Below, one piece after another: positions 13,215 to 26,359 of a stretch of DNA of 64,000 bases. The translations under genes and the position numbers were made by a program. Under the pieces are notes generated by a model. That model was not told where the DNA came from and ran no database searches. It saw nothing but the letters and a program-made list of their open reading frames with translations. The stretch comes from Spirometra erinaceieuropaei (Eukaryota; Platyhelminthes; Cestoda; Diphyllobothriidea; Diphyllobothriidae), in the NCBI GenBank assembly GCA_902702965.1, contig CACRXP010001023.1:70287-134286 (forward strand). Reading direction: 5' to 3'. How positions within the stretch are numbered: position 1 is the stretch's first letter; each line of letters starts with the position of its first letter.

Positions 13215-14500
13215 TTTGCCAAGTAGGGCTCTAACGAATGAAGCCATGGTATCTTTTGATATTGCGTTTTCTTTTGCTGCTACTTCCCAGGATCCGTTAT
13301 TCAAGGCCATCAAGTCACTCCCAAGGGTAAATGGGACGGCAAGGACAATCGTCATCGAATCATTCTAGTCCCGATAATTGGTTCTAAGGCGAGCTTTGTT
13401 TTCAAGGGAACGACTTTTAAAAAGACGGAAAACATACCGAGGCTACCATGAAACGATCAGATTGAGATTCTAGACCCAGTATGTGGATGAAACCTTCGTC
13501 GTTTACAAGCAGTCAGGTGCTGACTTTTGAAGGTCATATCCTCTTCACCTTCTCGGATACATAAGTTGCAATGAATAAGAAAAAATTAACCAAATAGCAT
13601 ACTCAATGTGCTCACTTATCACAAAGAGTGTTATGCCCAAAAAACGAAAATGTTCAGGAAAACGACAAGTACGACGTAAACGCCGAAATCCAACCAAACC
13701 TGCCGAATGGCTCACATAGACAACGTGTGAAACCGTCCTACCGGCAATTTTAGGTACACCGCTTTGCACAGGGAGGGAACGTTCGAATTTAAATACCCTC
13801 AACTTTCGGGCCCAAATTTTGGCGAGTGCGCCCCTACGTCAGGAGCGATTCGAAGTTCCTCTGTCGTCTTCTAACGCCGGTCAGCACCAGAACGGTGCAC
13901 AGACTAAACGTCGCCTTGCGATGCCAAGTTCGAAGGCCGAAAGGTGCACTGTCACTGGGGTAAGCGCGAGGCACCGTTCGTCGTGTTTCGTGCAGCAGCG
14001 GGGAAATCAGCTACGCATAACGAGAATGGCCTGACAGAAACATCGAGGAAGAATTGCATGCATCCTCCTTCATAGGTCACTCGGTGGGATACGGTCCACG
14101 CCTTTAAGTTCGACGACGCAACAATCTTGTTAGTGGAGAGCCGTCTGAGTTATGGTTCTCCGGTGAGCAACGATCACCACGCAATTACTCCCTCGCCCCA
14201 TAAGCAGCGTCAATGCTGTTCTGCCAAAGTAATTACTGACAGTGGGCACGCATTTACGCAAATCCGGATGATGATACAAAAGGGTAAAATGCACGACTGT
14301 CACAGCAGCCGCCAATACTGGCAATGAAACTTCGGCAGCTAGCCAATTGCGCGTGATTCTTCGCGTAGACTATGGATATCCTTACTGAATAATCGTCAAG
14401 TGAGGGCTAGAACGCAGAATCCAGATCAATATGTACGCGGCCGCAAAGCTGCTGCATCCTAAAAAATACTACAGCCCCCGTGTCTCTCTATCTCTTCGAT
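13215..14500 (+). mobile_element. Decayed Penelope-like element relic
   Basis: The plus-strand translation keeps scattered pieces of the same protein that is open at 42930-44360. NEAMVSFDIAFSF near 13225-13275 matches reverse-transcriptase motif A. YVDETFVVYKQ near 13475-13510 matches the YVDD motif C. A stretch near 13990-14035 matches the region after the GIY-YIG core (QLRTRMA). Near 14450-14480 the DNA matches the element's 3' tail (GCTGCATCCTA followed by an A-rich run and CAGCCCC). The frame is broken by stops and frameshifts throughout, and the hammerhead-like core is not recognisable. This is a dead copy. Confidence 0.7.
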
Positions 14501-15283
14501 ATTTGGTTCGAGCATAAATAGCAGACCTTAAACCAGCAAAACTGTCATTTCAGCGACTGAGCACACAGCCTTGTTGCTACCTGAACTTCGCTTTTACGCA
14601 CGTACGGGCACTCTGCTCATCCCTTGTTCGTACGAAAAAGTTGCAATTTTGCGGCGGCTGCCTCTTCATTGTCAGATCTAACGGGAGTGAAAGTTCTGGA
14701 ACCAATGGACTCAGGGATCGTTCATTATGCGCTCCGGAATTCGATTCAAAGATAAGCGTTCGCAAGCACAAACCCCTTTTTATACCGATGATACTGACTA
14801 GGCCTCATAAGAAGCCACCGCCGACCTAGGTGGAAGCATTAAAATACACTACAATAATTCGAGAATATCTAAGCGGCGCAAAACAGTGTCACAATGTTAG
14901 ATTACCAGTCCAGAACTATCGAAGGTGAGTAAATGTGCAAGGAATGGTGTCTTTTCCATCTTCAGGTCGGTGGTTTAAAGCCTGCACCGAGATCCCACAG
15001 GTTTCTGGCCACGGTAAACATTACAGCTGTATTGAAGAAGGAGACACGATCGATCCTTCTTCAAGACTACTTCCTGGGACTCGGCTCTTCGCTTCTATTA
15101 CAGCTGTATATAGTCACAAGCCATGAAGCATACGATTGGAGTAAAAATGATATGATTTTGCTCTAGTCACATAAAATGCTCAGATGTATGTCAAAGTCAG
15201 GACCTAGGGTGTAAAGACACGCCGTCGAAGACGAAGAAACCCGTAGAGACGCTTTTGTACATGATTGCAAAAGGTTGGTGTTT
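14501..15283. other. 3' flank of FBXO28, no gene seen
   Basis: This lies just downstream of the FBXO28 stop codon on the minus strand and should hold its 3' untranslated region. I do not see a canonical AATAAA on the minus strand here. Open frames occur on both strands near 14577-14829, without domains. Confidence 0.4.
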
Positions 15284-18200
15284 TCAGATAGAGTCAGATG
15301 AAGAAGCACTGGCAGGCTGCGTCACCTCCATAACGCGAACTTTTCTGGGGCTGGAGACCGAGGGATCAGAATTACCCTCTTCCATCGAAGAGGCCGAAGA
15401 GGCCGCGGGAAGGAGAGGGCGCTTGCGGGAAAGGACGTCAGCATTTTGGCGCGCCGGCTCAACCAGCCGCGTGGGCCGCGCACTATCACCTACTGCAGCA
15501 CGAGATTCCAATCGACGGATCCTGTGCAGGAAGAAAGTCGGTAAGAAAGACTTCAGAAGGTGGGTAAGTATTTACATTCCCGCGCTTCCCGCGTCTGGAA
15601 AGCGCTCTAACTGTGGAAGGGACTATCCGTGTGGTTGGAAAAAAGATCTAGAGAAAAGAGGGATCCGGCTAACTCAAAATCACCCTTGAAAAGTCATCAG
15701 TCAACCATTAACACATGGCTTAAAGGCTGTAGTCAACAAGACATACGTGGAAGCAAGTGACCTGTGATATGAAGCGAAACGTGGGGCTAAAGAAAGAATG
15801 TGATCACAACGTTGAAATAAACACTCCTGACCGCAGGCATTGAATCTTAGACCTCCCCTCCCCCTATTTCAACTAAGTCAGTATACAGCGAGGTTTCACA
15901 CCAGTGGGCCGGGGCGGAGGGTTAGGATGGAAACTTAACAGAGCGTTTAACGCCAGCACTCAAATAATCATCAACAGAAAAACAACATACAATGGTGTAG
16001 AATTGTACTTTCTAGGAAACGTATGGGATACGAAGGAGGTGTAGTCACTGGGACAAACTCGGGACTTGATCCCTCAAGCAGCCACTTCGACGCCTGCATT
16101 CGGGACCAGGTTTGATGTCAAAACGTTCACATTTTATTAAGCATTCGGGTAAGACCTACTTTACTGCGTACGGTCTGAACCGCTGCTGGTGGCACTGACT
16201 GGGAGCCAGTCACTATAATTTTAAGATTAGCACCTGTGGCAAGGTCTGATAGTTCTATTTATGTCCCTGCTCTCGGTTAATCAGGTCATCCAACCCAAGA
16301 ACTTAGTACACCGTCTGATTTTCGCGACCGTAGCCTCTTCAGGTACAAACGACTAGGTAGGCTTCCAACAACCATATCTCTTGCAAAGTAGTTGATGTTT
16401 TAGTCCATGATCGCGACTTCACTGGAGCCATTACGAGTGGTAAGCAGACGATAAGATAAATGTTCACGCCGGTCTTCATGGCTCCGTCAACATACTCCGA
16501 TAGATAACTGATTGTTCATCGTTATGGCACCGTCTACAATGACCCTCTCTCGCAGAGACCATGATTTTTACTTATCTAGTCGGTTTCAGTGATGTCGGTA
16601 GACCGGCACCTTCAGTTAAGGTTCTAACTGCCTGGCCTCAAAGGAAAATGTCCAGTTGTCTCCTCTTTTGTGACTGACATAGGCCAGCAGGCTGCATAGA
16701 TTCAAACGGCAGTTCCCTCGTTGCATTATCAGCTGGTAAGCGGACTCAGGCAACTTGAATTAGCCCCCCCAAGCAATATATGGGCTGTTAACATGTAGAA
16801 TTCACTGTTGTCAACAGTACCACTCTAGACAACTTTGACCTTAGTAACTGTGACAGCCAGGTCGACGGAGCTAGCAGCTTAACTCAAGTGTTTGACATTC
16901 CACTTCGGGTCCCGAAACAGATAGGGTCAGTAGGCTTACAATTGGCTGATATCTGGAAATCGCAAAGTGATCTGCGGAGTATTTACTCAGAGATACTTGG
17001 GCAGGGTCGGAGAGAGAGAGCAGTCTTGAATTTGCCTTACTCAGAAACATATCATTTATTCTATTTTGCGCCTAAATACACAGTTAAATAATGCACACAT
17101 GTAGGCCTTCTGGCGCAAATTTTCACGCAATTTCAGAGGGATTTATAAACGCAATAATGAAGGTTTGCCGGAGAGCATCGGTTCTTGAGGGCAACCTAAT
17201 CCCTTTGAAAGAATACAGGGGAGTGAAAATTTCAGTTATGTTACGTGGTCCAAACACGCGTGAAAACTGCATAGGATGCAGTCAATATATTCCGGATCTC
17301 TTTATTTATCTCTTTATTTCTCTAGACAAACTGATGGTCGGTGTACGCATTTAATTGGTGGAAGGTTGGTTCGACGTTGACACTACTACAAACAAGACGG
17401 AATAATTCAAAAATGAGATGACCCTTCTGATATTCTCATATTGGGCCCTTAACATTTTGGCCTGTTTCTGATGGTATTACAGGCTCTGAATGTCTCCTCG
17501 TATCACACTCCTAGGAAGTTCTACGTAAGACGCGGCTCGTGTGCGATACAAGTGGAAGTCAGATACTCTTTTGTGGGTTTTTCGGCTTAGTCTTAGTTTG
17601 CGCTGTTGCAAAGGGTTTTGGTGAACAGCCATCGTCATATGATGGAATACCGACAAAGACAAGGGAGACCGGAATGGCCATTTCTGGCTTATTAGTCGTC
17701 ATCATTTGATCAGTGAACGCCACTTCATCATTGTCTGTCAATTCTTCTTATTGAAGCTTTGTTCCAAAAAACAATCATACTGCTCCTGTAGTGCCTCTTT
17801 ACGCTTAGATGGGGCAACAAGATTTACACTGTAGATGGCGCAACTATTAGTAGCATTGCAGTACACGGTGATCTTTAAGTAACCTCTGTGCAGTTTCCGT
17901 ACCAGATGATTTTTAATATCAGTTAAACTGCATTTCTCCGAAATCCATCCAGAAACTGGGTGCTCGCGTTAATTAAACTCGAGGCAGACAGTAGTTCGTC
18001 TACTTGCTGTCGAATTCAGGTAACAATACCTTTGGGAGGCTTTGGAAATTTGCATGAATGCTTGTGTAAAGTGTTGAATATGCCTGAGTCACTCTACCTT
18101 GAACGTAGTAGTGTCTGTACCACGCAAACTGCTCGCGCGCTGGGGATCAGTTTTCGCTGCGGAGAATTGAGTTGAAGTAGATGTATCATTTGTAATCACG

Positions 18201-21200
18201 ATTCATATTTGGGCCACGCAACAAGAAATGGACTCCCAACACTACCGTATCTAATTAAATGGATGAAGCCACTTTCGAGAACGGACGGCAACCCGATACG
18301 TCCACGGGTGACGGCCTGTCGCGAACGTCAGCTGCGGAATAGGCAGGCTCTGTGGTCTCACGAATAAGCAGTCGCCAACCCGCAACGACAACCTTGCCAG
18401 ACTGTCCTTTCTAATTTCCTCGGAAAGTAATGCGTAAACGTGGGGTAAATCCTTCGGGAAACAGTTTTTGGGCTCGGTCCGAAACTTGACATACTGCAGC
18501 TGAAATCTACCAGGTACTGTGGAATAAGCACGTGATATTCATAAGTCGCCAACAAGCGGTCAGGTACTGGCTGACAGTTCGACCGTCGCGGGCGACGACG
18601 TCTACCGGAGTGGGCGAAGCACCGGCGACTTGCTCGTGAATTAGTTTTTAATGAGGTTAATTTGCGCAGCATCTACCACACTCTATCCTCTCTCTCTCAC
18701 CTACCAGGCTTCAGCGACAAGACAACGTCAAGACAACCGATGGTGGGTTCAGACGCGGGCGGCTGACAAAACTAAACAGCCCGTTTGCACGCGCCACACA
18801 CGACCTGGTTCCCGCAAAATGTATACGATTCTCCCAGAAAGGGGGGCCCGGATTTCACGTTCAAAGGACTGTCATAGAGGCCAGATGAAGGAGTTATTGA
18901 GCCTGACTCCAGGTCTTCGAGACAGTCACCCTAGTCATCCAGACAGCAGGCAGGTACTAGCTAGACGTCCAGACACGCGTGTCTCGCCGATCTTGCGCGG
19001 CTGCATGACGCAGCTGCGGGGGGTTCGGTCCACCGGTGTGTCCCCCAGCGTTCCCCATGTGTTTTCTGACATGTAAACGGAGGGCCGAGCTCGGCATGCC
19101 GACTATCTTATAAAATATCCCAAAACCCAACCACGGTGCCGTAACAAGGTGACTGTGAACCGTCATTAAGTAAGTTTACCAGCCACCGTTGTTGTGCGGT
19201 TGGGTTATTGAGCCAAAGCGCTAGAGGGGAAGGAGTCAAGCAAAGAATCTGAGCGGCTGTCGAAGATCCGCTTGCGCTTAAAGTGTCCAAGAAACCACAT
19301 GATAAAGTTCCCAGCCAGACATAAAGACTGATGCCATGATGTACGTAGGAACCAACGCGTCTCCAAACCACGGTGCGGGCAAATAGTATGCAAGCAGAAG
19401 TATTTAACCAGTATTGGGTGCTGGTGTAAGAACGTTCATCGACCCTGGTACGAAGTCTGACAGCACACAGTCTTCGTTAGTCCACTGCATTCACCTACGA
19501 AGACTACGTCGCCAGCACAGGGGGCGGAATTCGAGAGTTTTCTCACTTTTCTCCCTATGACGAATATTTTTAGGGAAACTTCTGGATCGTCCCAAAATTT
19601 GTTGACATTGTCTAGAACAGTCTGGCGAAAATAATCTGAGAACGCAGCGAATGAAAATTGCTAACAAGGTAGGGTGCCGGTAAAGGCTGCCCAGGGCAAC
19701 TGGCCGTGAATACAGACAAAAACCAAAAAGCAATGTCACTCACCTTTGGGCCTGCGCAGCCACCAGGGAATGCAATTGAGCGTTGCGCTCCATAAGGTCA
19801 CGCTGGCCACGGGTAAGCTCCAAAAGCATGCTGCGCATTACGCTAGTCTGTGCTACGAGTCGAGTCACCTTGGCTTCAAGCAGGTGCGGTTCGTGAAGAA
19901 GAGGGGTGCGGTAATGCAGGTCGTCACAACAATGGTCAACGACTGCAGATGTTGTGCCGGTATCAGCCGAGGCGTTCTCCGGACAGCCCATAGAAGCGCT
20001 TTCAAAATCGTCATCCTGGACGGGAAGGACCAAAAACGGGGCATCGATTATCGGATAAAGAAACAAAGAGAGGGCACATTATCTTGTTCTGGGCCCTTTT
20101 TTCCATTCTTTTGGATGCACGGATAAGAACTTGACGCGCTATCTTGACTGCAGGGAGGGCAAGCGATTACAGGAAGATCACCGTTGTCGACCCCGTCTTG
20201 TTACGTTGTCCCTGACTGAAAATGTCATTTGGCTGCCAGGTCGTCACGTTGATGATGTCTGACACCACTGTCTTTTGAGGCCAGAGGAGTCAACTTCCCA
20301 TACTGCTGTCAGTTTCCAAACTGTGTAGACAGGGGGGCTAATGAGCCAACAATTCTTCTGGCTGACTTATACCTCGCACAAAAACATACCATGTGCGCTT
20401 TGTTGATTTATGCGCGTGGGTTCGGTGTCTGGCAGAAGGCGTTGGCCGGAGTATGACTGGCCATTTAATAGGGCTGAAACAGCCGCTATCTCAGCCCCTC
20501 CGTTGTCTGTATTGATTTACGCCGGACATTTTCTACCTGGTTGCTCTAGAAACTGCGATGTAACCGTGTGTTCGCAAGCACTATCCCCAGAGGCACCGCC
20601 AAATTGCTATAAAACATCCGACTGTTTCGCGCCAATTCCAGCAATTACACTAACTTTGGCTGCCAATGCCTGACATGAAAGGTAATGGCAGAAGCTGAGG
20701 CTTAGATGCTAGAGTGCCGCACAATAAGCTGGTGATCATGGGTTACTGCTTGGCCGAAGAGTCAAAGGTACCCCAACATGGTGCGGTAATGAGCGGCAAA
20801 AGCGCCGGACAGCGCAGGACGGAGCACGCGCGTTCGGCTTCGGAGCTCCGCCCCAGCGACCTCGTGATCGGTCGCATAGCCACGAGGAATTATAACTAGG
20901 AAGTGTCACCGGCCGAGACAGCAAATAGGCCGTAAATGGGTCTCGTAGTCACCCTTGCTTCAATCAGTGATACTTCTTAACTGACAAAATGGAAATTTTC
21001 AATCGAACCGGAAAATGTTTCAGCGATTCTTTTAGAATAGCCATAGGGGCTGGCCTCATTTTCGGACTCTATTGAGAATTCTAGGAGCGTAGGCGAAACG
21101 GGTGGCCAGTAATGACCTTTTGAGAAAGAGCAAGCGTGCTAACTGAGCCTCAGGAAAGACCGAAAGTTTGGATCCAAAAGGTGCAAAAAGAACAAAACTG

Positions 21201-22404
21201 TCAAAAATCTATGAACTGGGAAGAGGTAGGAAAGTGCAGATAAGACTAACCACCCTCGATATTCCAGAGAGACGAGAACTATTCGAAGAACGCAGAGAAC
21301 AATCTCCGATAGAGGAAGCGCATCCCAGTTTTTCCAATAGGGCTGAGTGAGATGACGGCCTGTTAGGCGGAAGTCTAAATGATTGCGGTGAAACCATAAG
21401 ACGAGCCGCAAGGCCGTTACTAAATTTGGAATTAAATAGGCCTGGAAATCAGGGAGAAAAAAAGGGTCTCATAAATGGTTTCTGAATTTAAGTTAAAAAA
21501 ACGGAGAACACATGCAGCAAGACAGGCGTGACGTTAGTCACTAACAAATTATAAATAGATACCCGTGGTAGCTGTCATGAGTTGCTTATCTATTTTAAAA
21601 GGGATTTGGTTCAAAACAGGCGTCATCGTAAGGATTTAAAATGTCGAACCGCTCTATTAAGGGGCAGGAATCACTCGGGTTTGGAAATGCGACAAAATTT
21701 CGATGTCAGTATCAAGCCCGTAGAAGAGCAAATTAAAAAGGATGAATATCGAAATTGAGTTAAGTGGAATTTTTGAAAATATGCGAGGCAATTACAGATG
21801 CGTCCATAACTGATGATCATACTCAATTACCTTTGGCCGCATGTATACTCGGAAGAAGTGCCTCATCAAAGTACTCCATTGCCATAGAGGATATATCACG
21901 AAGTTCATGGAGAAATTCCTGCGGTCGGGGAATTGTAGAAGACCGCTTTAAAATACAAAACACATGCCGTAGCTCGTCCAAAACTTTCCCAGGAAAGAAT
22001 GCGCAGTAGCCCTCCTCCGTGTAGCGCATAATGCTCATGTCCAGCAGGGAGACACGTGTTTCAATGGCAGAAAGAACTTCAGATCGGCTATAGGAAAAGT
22101 TAGATGAGATTAGAAGAATTACCCGGAAAGTGGATGCTTTCGACGTTCAGATTCTCGTCGCGGCAACTGCTGTTTGAGCTCTTTCCTGTAACAGAGTATC
22201 TGCTCTTCCAGCTGGCGAAAGGCACGCTTCAAAATTTCCTTTCCGATGCAGTCGAAAAGACGGCAAACCTTTACAACTGGATAGTAAATTCATAGCTTGA
22301 TTCACCTCTCTCAGCCGACTCACTTCATGGTAACTCAAAAAGGTGAATATACGCTCTAAAATCTCTTCCGGCAAGTCTGTCAGATGTGGCTGACTGACAC
22401 TCAT
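15284..22404 (-). CDS. FBXO28: F-box only protein 28 (FBXO28), complete six-exon gene
   Basis: FBXO28 is the substrate-receptor subunit of an SCF (SKP1-CUL1-F-box) ubiquitin ligase; in mammals it is nuclear and linked to mitotic and MYC-dependent control. Exons (minus): 22404-22306, 22268-22123, 22087-21831, 21342-21254, 20015-19744 and 15521-15284. They join in phases 0, 2, 1, 0 and 2 to give 366 aa, close to the 368 aa of human FBXO28. The F-box spans about residues 8-50 (TDLPEEILERIFTFLSYHEV is its first half). The block ELRDISSMAMEYFDE at residues 143-157, which I recall as a family hallmark, is intact, as is QLPRRESERR near residue 70. Residues from about 240 to 300 form a leucine-rich coiled coil, and the basic tail contains SPRK. 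The start is the only ATG before the F-box. Introns are 37, 35, 488, 1238 and 4222 bp. Exon 4 rests on splice sites and phase rather than on similarity and is the least certain. Confidence 0.9.
15522..19743 (-). other. Large last intron of FBXO28
   Basis: The intron begins with a GTGAGT donor and ends with CTTTCTTCCTGCACAG on the minus strand. It contains a decayed SINE fragment at about 17630-17715. An open frame at 18651-19076 (plus) lies in a GC-richer patch that may be an old repeat. I see no other gene. Confidence 0.65.
17630..17715 (-). repeat. SINE family 1 fragment (body only)
   Basis: The sequence GACAAAGACAAGGGAGACCG and the following AATGGCCATTTCTGGCTTATTAG match the body of the tRNA-headed SINE copies at 56760-56965 and 48440-48665. 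The tRNA-like head is missing or unrecognisable. It sits inside the last FBXO28 intron. Confidence 0.65.
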
Positions 22405-22441
22405 GACGATGCGTAAGGTGCAGTTTTCAGAACTAAATATC
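22405..22441 (-). promoter_or_regulatory. Possible trans-splice or 5'UTR acceptor upstream of FBXO28
   Basis: Reading the minus strand, CTCTTGATATTACAG ends at 22442, 37 bases before the FBXO28 ATG, with no other AG between. Flatworms add a spliced leader to many transcripts at such sites, and it could equally be the acceptor of a 5'UTR intron. This is an inference from position only. Confidence 0.3.
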
Positions 22442-25260
22442 CTGTAATATCAAGAGCTTTTGTTTAAAATAAGCAAGACAACCGGTAAAATATAACAACA
22501 GAATTTAGTAAAATATAAAATCCCATGAAAACTGCCAAAAATTGATCATCTTGAAGATCAAGGTACTCGTGCGACAGGAAGTGGATTCCGCACGGACTCG
22601 ATAAGGCTTTCAGAATTTTACAGGAAAAAATCTTTATGCACTTAACGGAAAGTCAGATAGCGTAGAGAGTCCGTGTTAACAAGTTGGTCAGTAGAGAAAA
22701 ATAGGAGACTCCGATACTAATTTAATGAATAGCAATGCAGTTAGTAATCAGACGGCGATCCGCAGTATGGGTTGCATCTTATTTTAAATGTCATTAGTGC
22801 GGAAACTCTCGAGATATTGACACCTTTTTAAGCATGCATATTTGAGCAAATGGAATTATCTGCACACAAGAAAGACTTCCCAAAAATATTCTGTCTTGTC
22901 AAACATTTAATTTCGACAATACGTCATTTGAAATAAACAACCCTATCCAACGGATTCTAGTCAAGTGGGAATATGCATGAGCTAATGCGCTGTCATTTCA
23001 TAACTGGGTCGATGTTGGGAACTATGTGTTTTTTTAAGTAAAAAGACATGTACATGTGCAGCAATAGTGGGCCTTAATTACTGCAAATACTTTGCTGTCG
23101 GACTAATGGAGAAAAAAAAACAGAAATGCGATGGCACACTTAAGAAAGTGGTAAACATTATGCGGGTACCAAGCTGTCGCAGAAGTTCGAACAGTTAGAT
23201 GCTTCATTGTGTAGACACACCACACCGGGATTTACCGTAATGATGTGTTTGGCAAACAAAAAGAACTTTGTTAACGACGGATGTGCAGAGCAAGCAGCTA
23301 CCAACAGTAAAATAGAATGAAAGTACTAGCATGCACCAGCCCACTTCCGTACATTCGGATGTGCCCGAAGCGTCCATCTCTACCCTCACGGCACTCGGGA
23401 TCAGAATTATACGCAGGCACTAAGCGAGAAATGAGACCGAGGGACTCGGGGTTGTGATACCAAACATCAGCCGTCGCTTTCTATACCAACTTAACCTATA
23501 GGTAAAACAGTTATACTGAAGATATGGAAAGTGGTTACCATAGTGGTCGCTGGAAAAGCACTGCAGGACACAGGAGTTACATGAACCGTAGTTTACGGAT
23601 CACTCTATGCGACCTGATTACACCTTCGAAAACCGTGAGCATGATGGTCTCGGAATGTATGAAAACCACTTGAGCGTTCAGCCGTTTGAACGAGGTTCAA
23701 TAAGCTAAACTCGCCGAATTAATAAGCGCTCCTAATTAGGCTATCTAATGATCGCGCACGCTGACTGCTGAAAAGTGTCTATAATTGAACAAACTTCGCT
23801 AACCGCGTAGCGCATGATTATTTGCATACCGCATTCTCCAAACAAATTGTACTGTCGTATGTAATTTACTGCCTCCGGTTACTAGTTCGAACCCATTAAA
23901 AATGACAGACAAGTAAGGCCCACAGTTGAGCAATCCAATCTTTACCTCCGCTGCCAATATTGAGAGGTTGAAGAACGTGCCGAGGTCTGTGCCGTTAAAA
24001 CGAGGCCCCAAGAGTTAGGAAACGGAAAATGTAAGCGGTGGATGACTACTTTTGAAAGCTTGGAAACGTACAAAAGGCGTGATTGGATCCTTAAAGTGCT
24101 GGATGCAGAAAATCTACTACATATAGAAGGTTGCTCAACTCCGTAACTAGGCGGGTTTGAAAATTCTTCTTCGTTTTAGAAATATTATGGGTCCGAAGGC
24201 ATGCAGTCAACGATGCTTGGACTGTTTACAGCATCTACCGTGACATCGTTTCGGATAAATTATCTAAGGACAGACTAAACGGCGGCTACGAGCAAGCGAA
24301 CAGTTTCGTAACTCAGGTCTTGTTCACTGAACCGTGCAGGAAATAACCAGTATGAATCTGTGCGGAAAAATCTTCCAGCGTAAGAAGCCGTCTATCATAA
24401 AACAACTTTTTGGCAACATCAAAGCGTGGTTGGCTATGGTCGATCTCACTCTCACCTATATGTTGGTGACAATGTTCAGCGGCAAGACTGAGTGAAAATT
24501 CAACTGGGAGCAATAATTAACGGCCTACATCCTCCGGTCTGTGTGTGGCGGGACGTCCATGGTTTGTCTTTAACGTTAGACAGGAATACGCATGCTTAGG
24601 TAATCGCATCCGTGGGAAAACAACAAATAGCTCATGCAAATCCTGAAATGCTTGGTCCATCACATGAACTGACAGACACGGTGTTGACATTCTGTATGCT
24701 CCAGATTCGTGGAGCCATAAATGGATGTCTTGAGAATCCAGTAAATAACGACCGATGAGATGCGCACATGAAGGCGAGAAGATCAGAGACTGCCTGTGCT
24801 TTTTGGTAAACAAGGGAGAGTAAAGCACGTGAGACAAGCTAAAGTAGAGAGCCTCCCTTCAGGCCGGCAACTGCCTCAAATACCGTCTTTAGAAAGCCTG
24901 CTCATCGCAGGCTGATGAAGCAAGATAGGCATGGTGACTGCGACAGACGTAGCGCAAGCCTTCCTCTCAATAAACAACTCCCGAGTAACTCGTGCGTGTC
25001 TCCCTCGACTCGACAGTGGAGGCCATCAACGCTTTCAACGTACAGAACACCGTTTTGACCACAATTTTATCCAACTATCTCTGAGGGCTTTCAGCCGGAG
25101 CTTCGATGCAAAATGCGACGAACATATCTCGCAGTGCAAAAAGTAGTTTACATTTCCTCTCCGATTTGAACCGGCAAGATAACGAGAAAGGGTCTTTATG
25201 GTGGCATGCATCATTTTGTGTTGGACGACCAAATAGTTCAGAGCCGATCCCCATGTTATC
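22442..25260. other. AT-rich intergenic DNA, no supportable gene
   Basis: This region lies upstream of FBXO28. Minus-strand open frames at 24313-24513 and 24517-24837 adjoin each other. The first contains a good acceptor-like CTCCCAGTTGAATTTTCACTCAG and looks protein-like, but no family or consistent exon chain is recognisable. Nothing else can be supported. Confidence 0.35.
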
Positions 25261-25264
25261 CATG

Positions 25265-25335
25265 CCTGAGTTTGGACTTATAAGCCAGAAATGGTCGATC
25301 CAGTCTGCCTTATCCTTGTCGGTATTCATTCTGAT
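25265..25335 (+). repeat. SINE family 1 fragment (body only)
   Basis: The plus strand reads TATAAGCCAGAAATGG and then CCTTGTCGGTATTC, matching the body of the SINE copy at 57000-57110. The tRNA-like head is not recognisable. A 175-codon open frame (25291-25818, non-ATG start allowed) begins inside this fragment. I cannot assign it a function, and it may be a chance frame. Confidence 0.55.
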
Positions 25336-26049
25336 GCTCTTTCCCTTTCTGGATACCCTGGAGGATCGAATCAGCAAAGACACGTTGTCTATGGTTGTCT
25401 TCTGTGTTTATGGGTAGAAAATAGACAGGGCACACGTGGGTACAGACTCGATCCAAAGCTACATTTTAAGGAGTTTTTCCAAGGTCTCATCGCTACGAAT
25501 GGAGAAGCGCAAGTAAAAAGTCATATTTGTTTTCCGCTACCAACAATAAAATTGACGGCAAATCAAGGGATTGGGACTTGGCAGACGCAGGAGTGTGGAT
25601 ATATAAATAGGTATACAGTTACCAACTCAACAAACTTAATCATTCTGCATGACGGTCTGAAGGATGCAGAAACAAGAAGGGACTCGCAAAACGTCATCCC
25701 CGCACCCAAACTGCACACAACTGAAGTAGCTCTTACAAGCGAAACCCCGCACAATGAAATTCCAGCGACTTTTTCTCAGTATTGTTATTTAAAAGAACAC
25801 TTTATTAAAGTTGATTGAGACAGTAAATTAAGAAAATGGAAAACGTATGTGCTTTTAGTTATAAAATAAAACGAAGGCTCTCAGGCAAACGGCCACGCCG
25901 GCAAATAAGCAGGTCGTTAAGTTTGGTAGGTTAGAATCTTCTTAATAGACGGCAGGCAAAAAGTAACATTGCAAGGCCCCACGAATCTGACTGGATTGTT
26001 CGAAGCCCGCATTTTCAGCGCGGATCGTAGCCGCGAGTCGGTGAAAATG

Positions 26050-26350
26050 GATGGTGCCCCTTCCCCACATAACCACAGACTCTATTCCCTGCAGCTGTGG
26101 GCAGCGCTGTGTCCCCCACCGGTTGTTTAGCAAGCATGTTGACGTCACTTCCTCATCCAGACAGATCACCTCCCTCACGTAACCCATCCTTTCTTACACC
26201 ATCAGTTATTATATATACAAATTCCCATCTGTTCCTATTATATGTATACTTGTGCTCATCAAATTCCTTATCTACCACGTTCACTGAATGAGTTCAGTCA
26301 TCATTGCTCAACAACTCTCGTTCGTTCTTAGTCAGGAGTTATCCCTAGTG
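26050..26350. repeat. Unclassified dispersed repeat, copy 1
   Basis: The segment around 26085-26135 (GCAGCTGTGGGCAGCGCTG, then CCGGTTGTTTAGC) and the T/C-rich stretch after it match 53880-54150 in order and orientation. The minus translation of both copies contains QLQG. I cannot assign the family. It could be part of an LTR or a SINE-like unit. Confidence 0.45.
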
Positions 26351-26359
26351 CTTCACGTT

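Noticed and set aside
15255..15689. 144-codon plus-strand open frame
   Set aside because: It lies antisense over the last FBXO28 exon, whose reading phase and coiled-coil/basic tail fit the minus-strand gene. The plus frame is a shadow.
18651..19076. 141-codon plus-strand open frame inside the last FBXO28 intron
   Set aside because: It is GC-richer than its surroundings but has no recognisable domain or splice context. It is more likely an old repeat or a chance frame.
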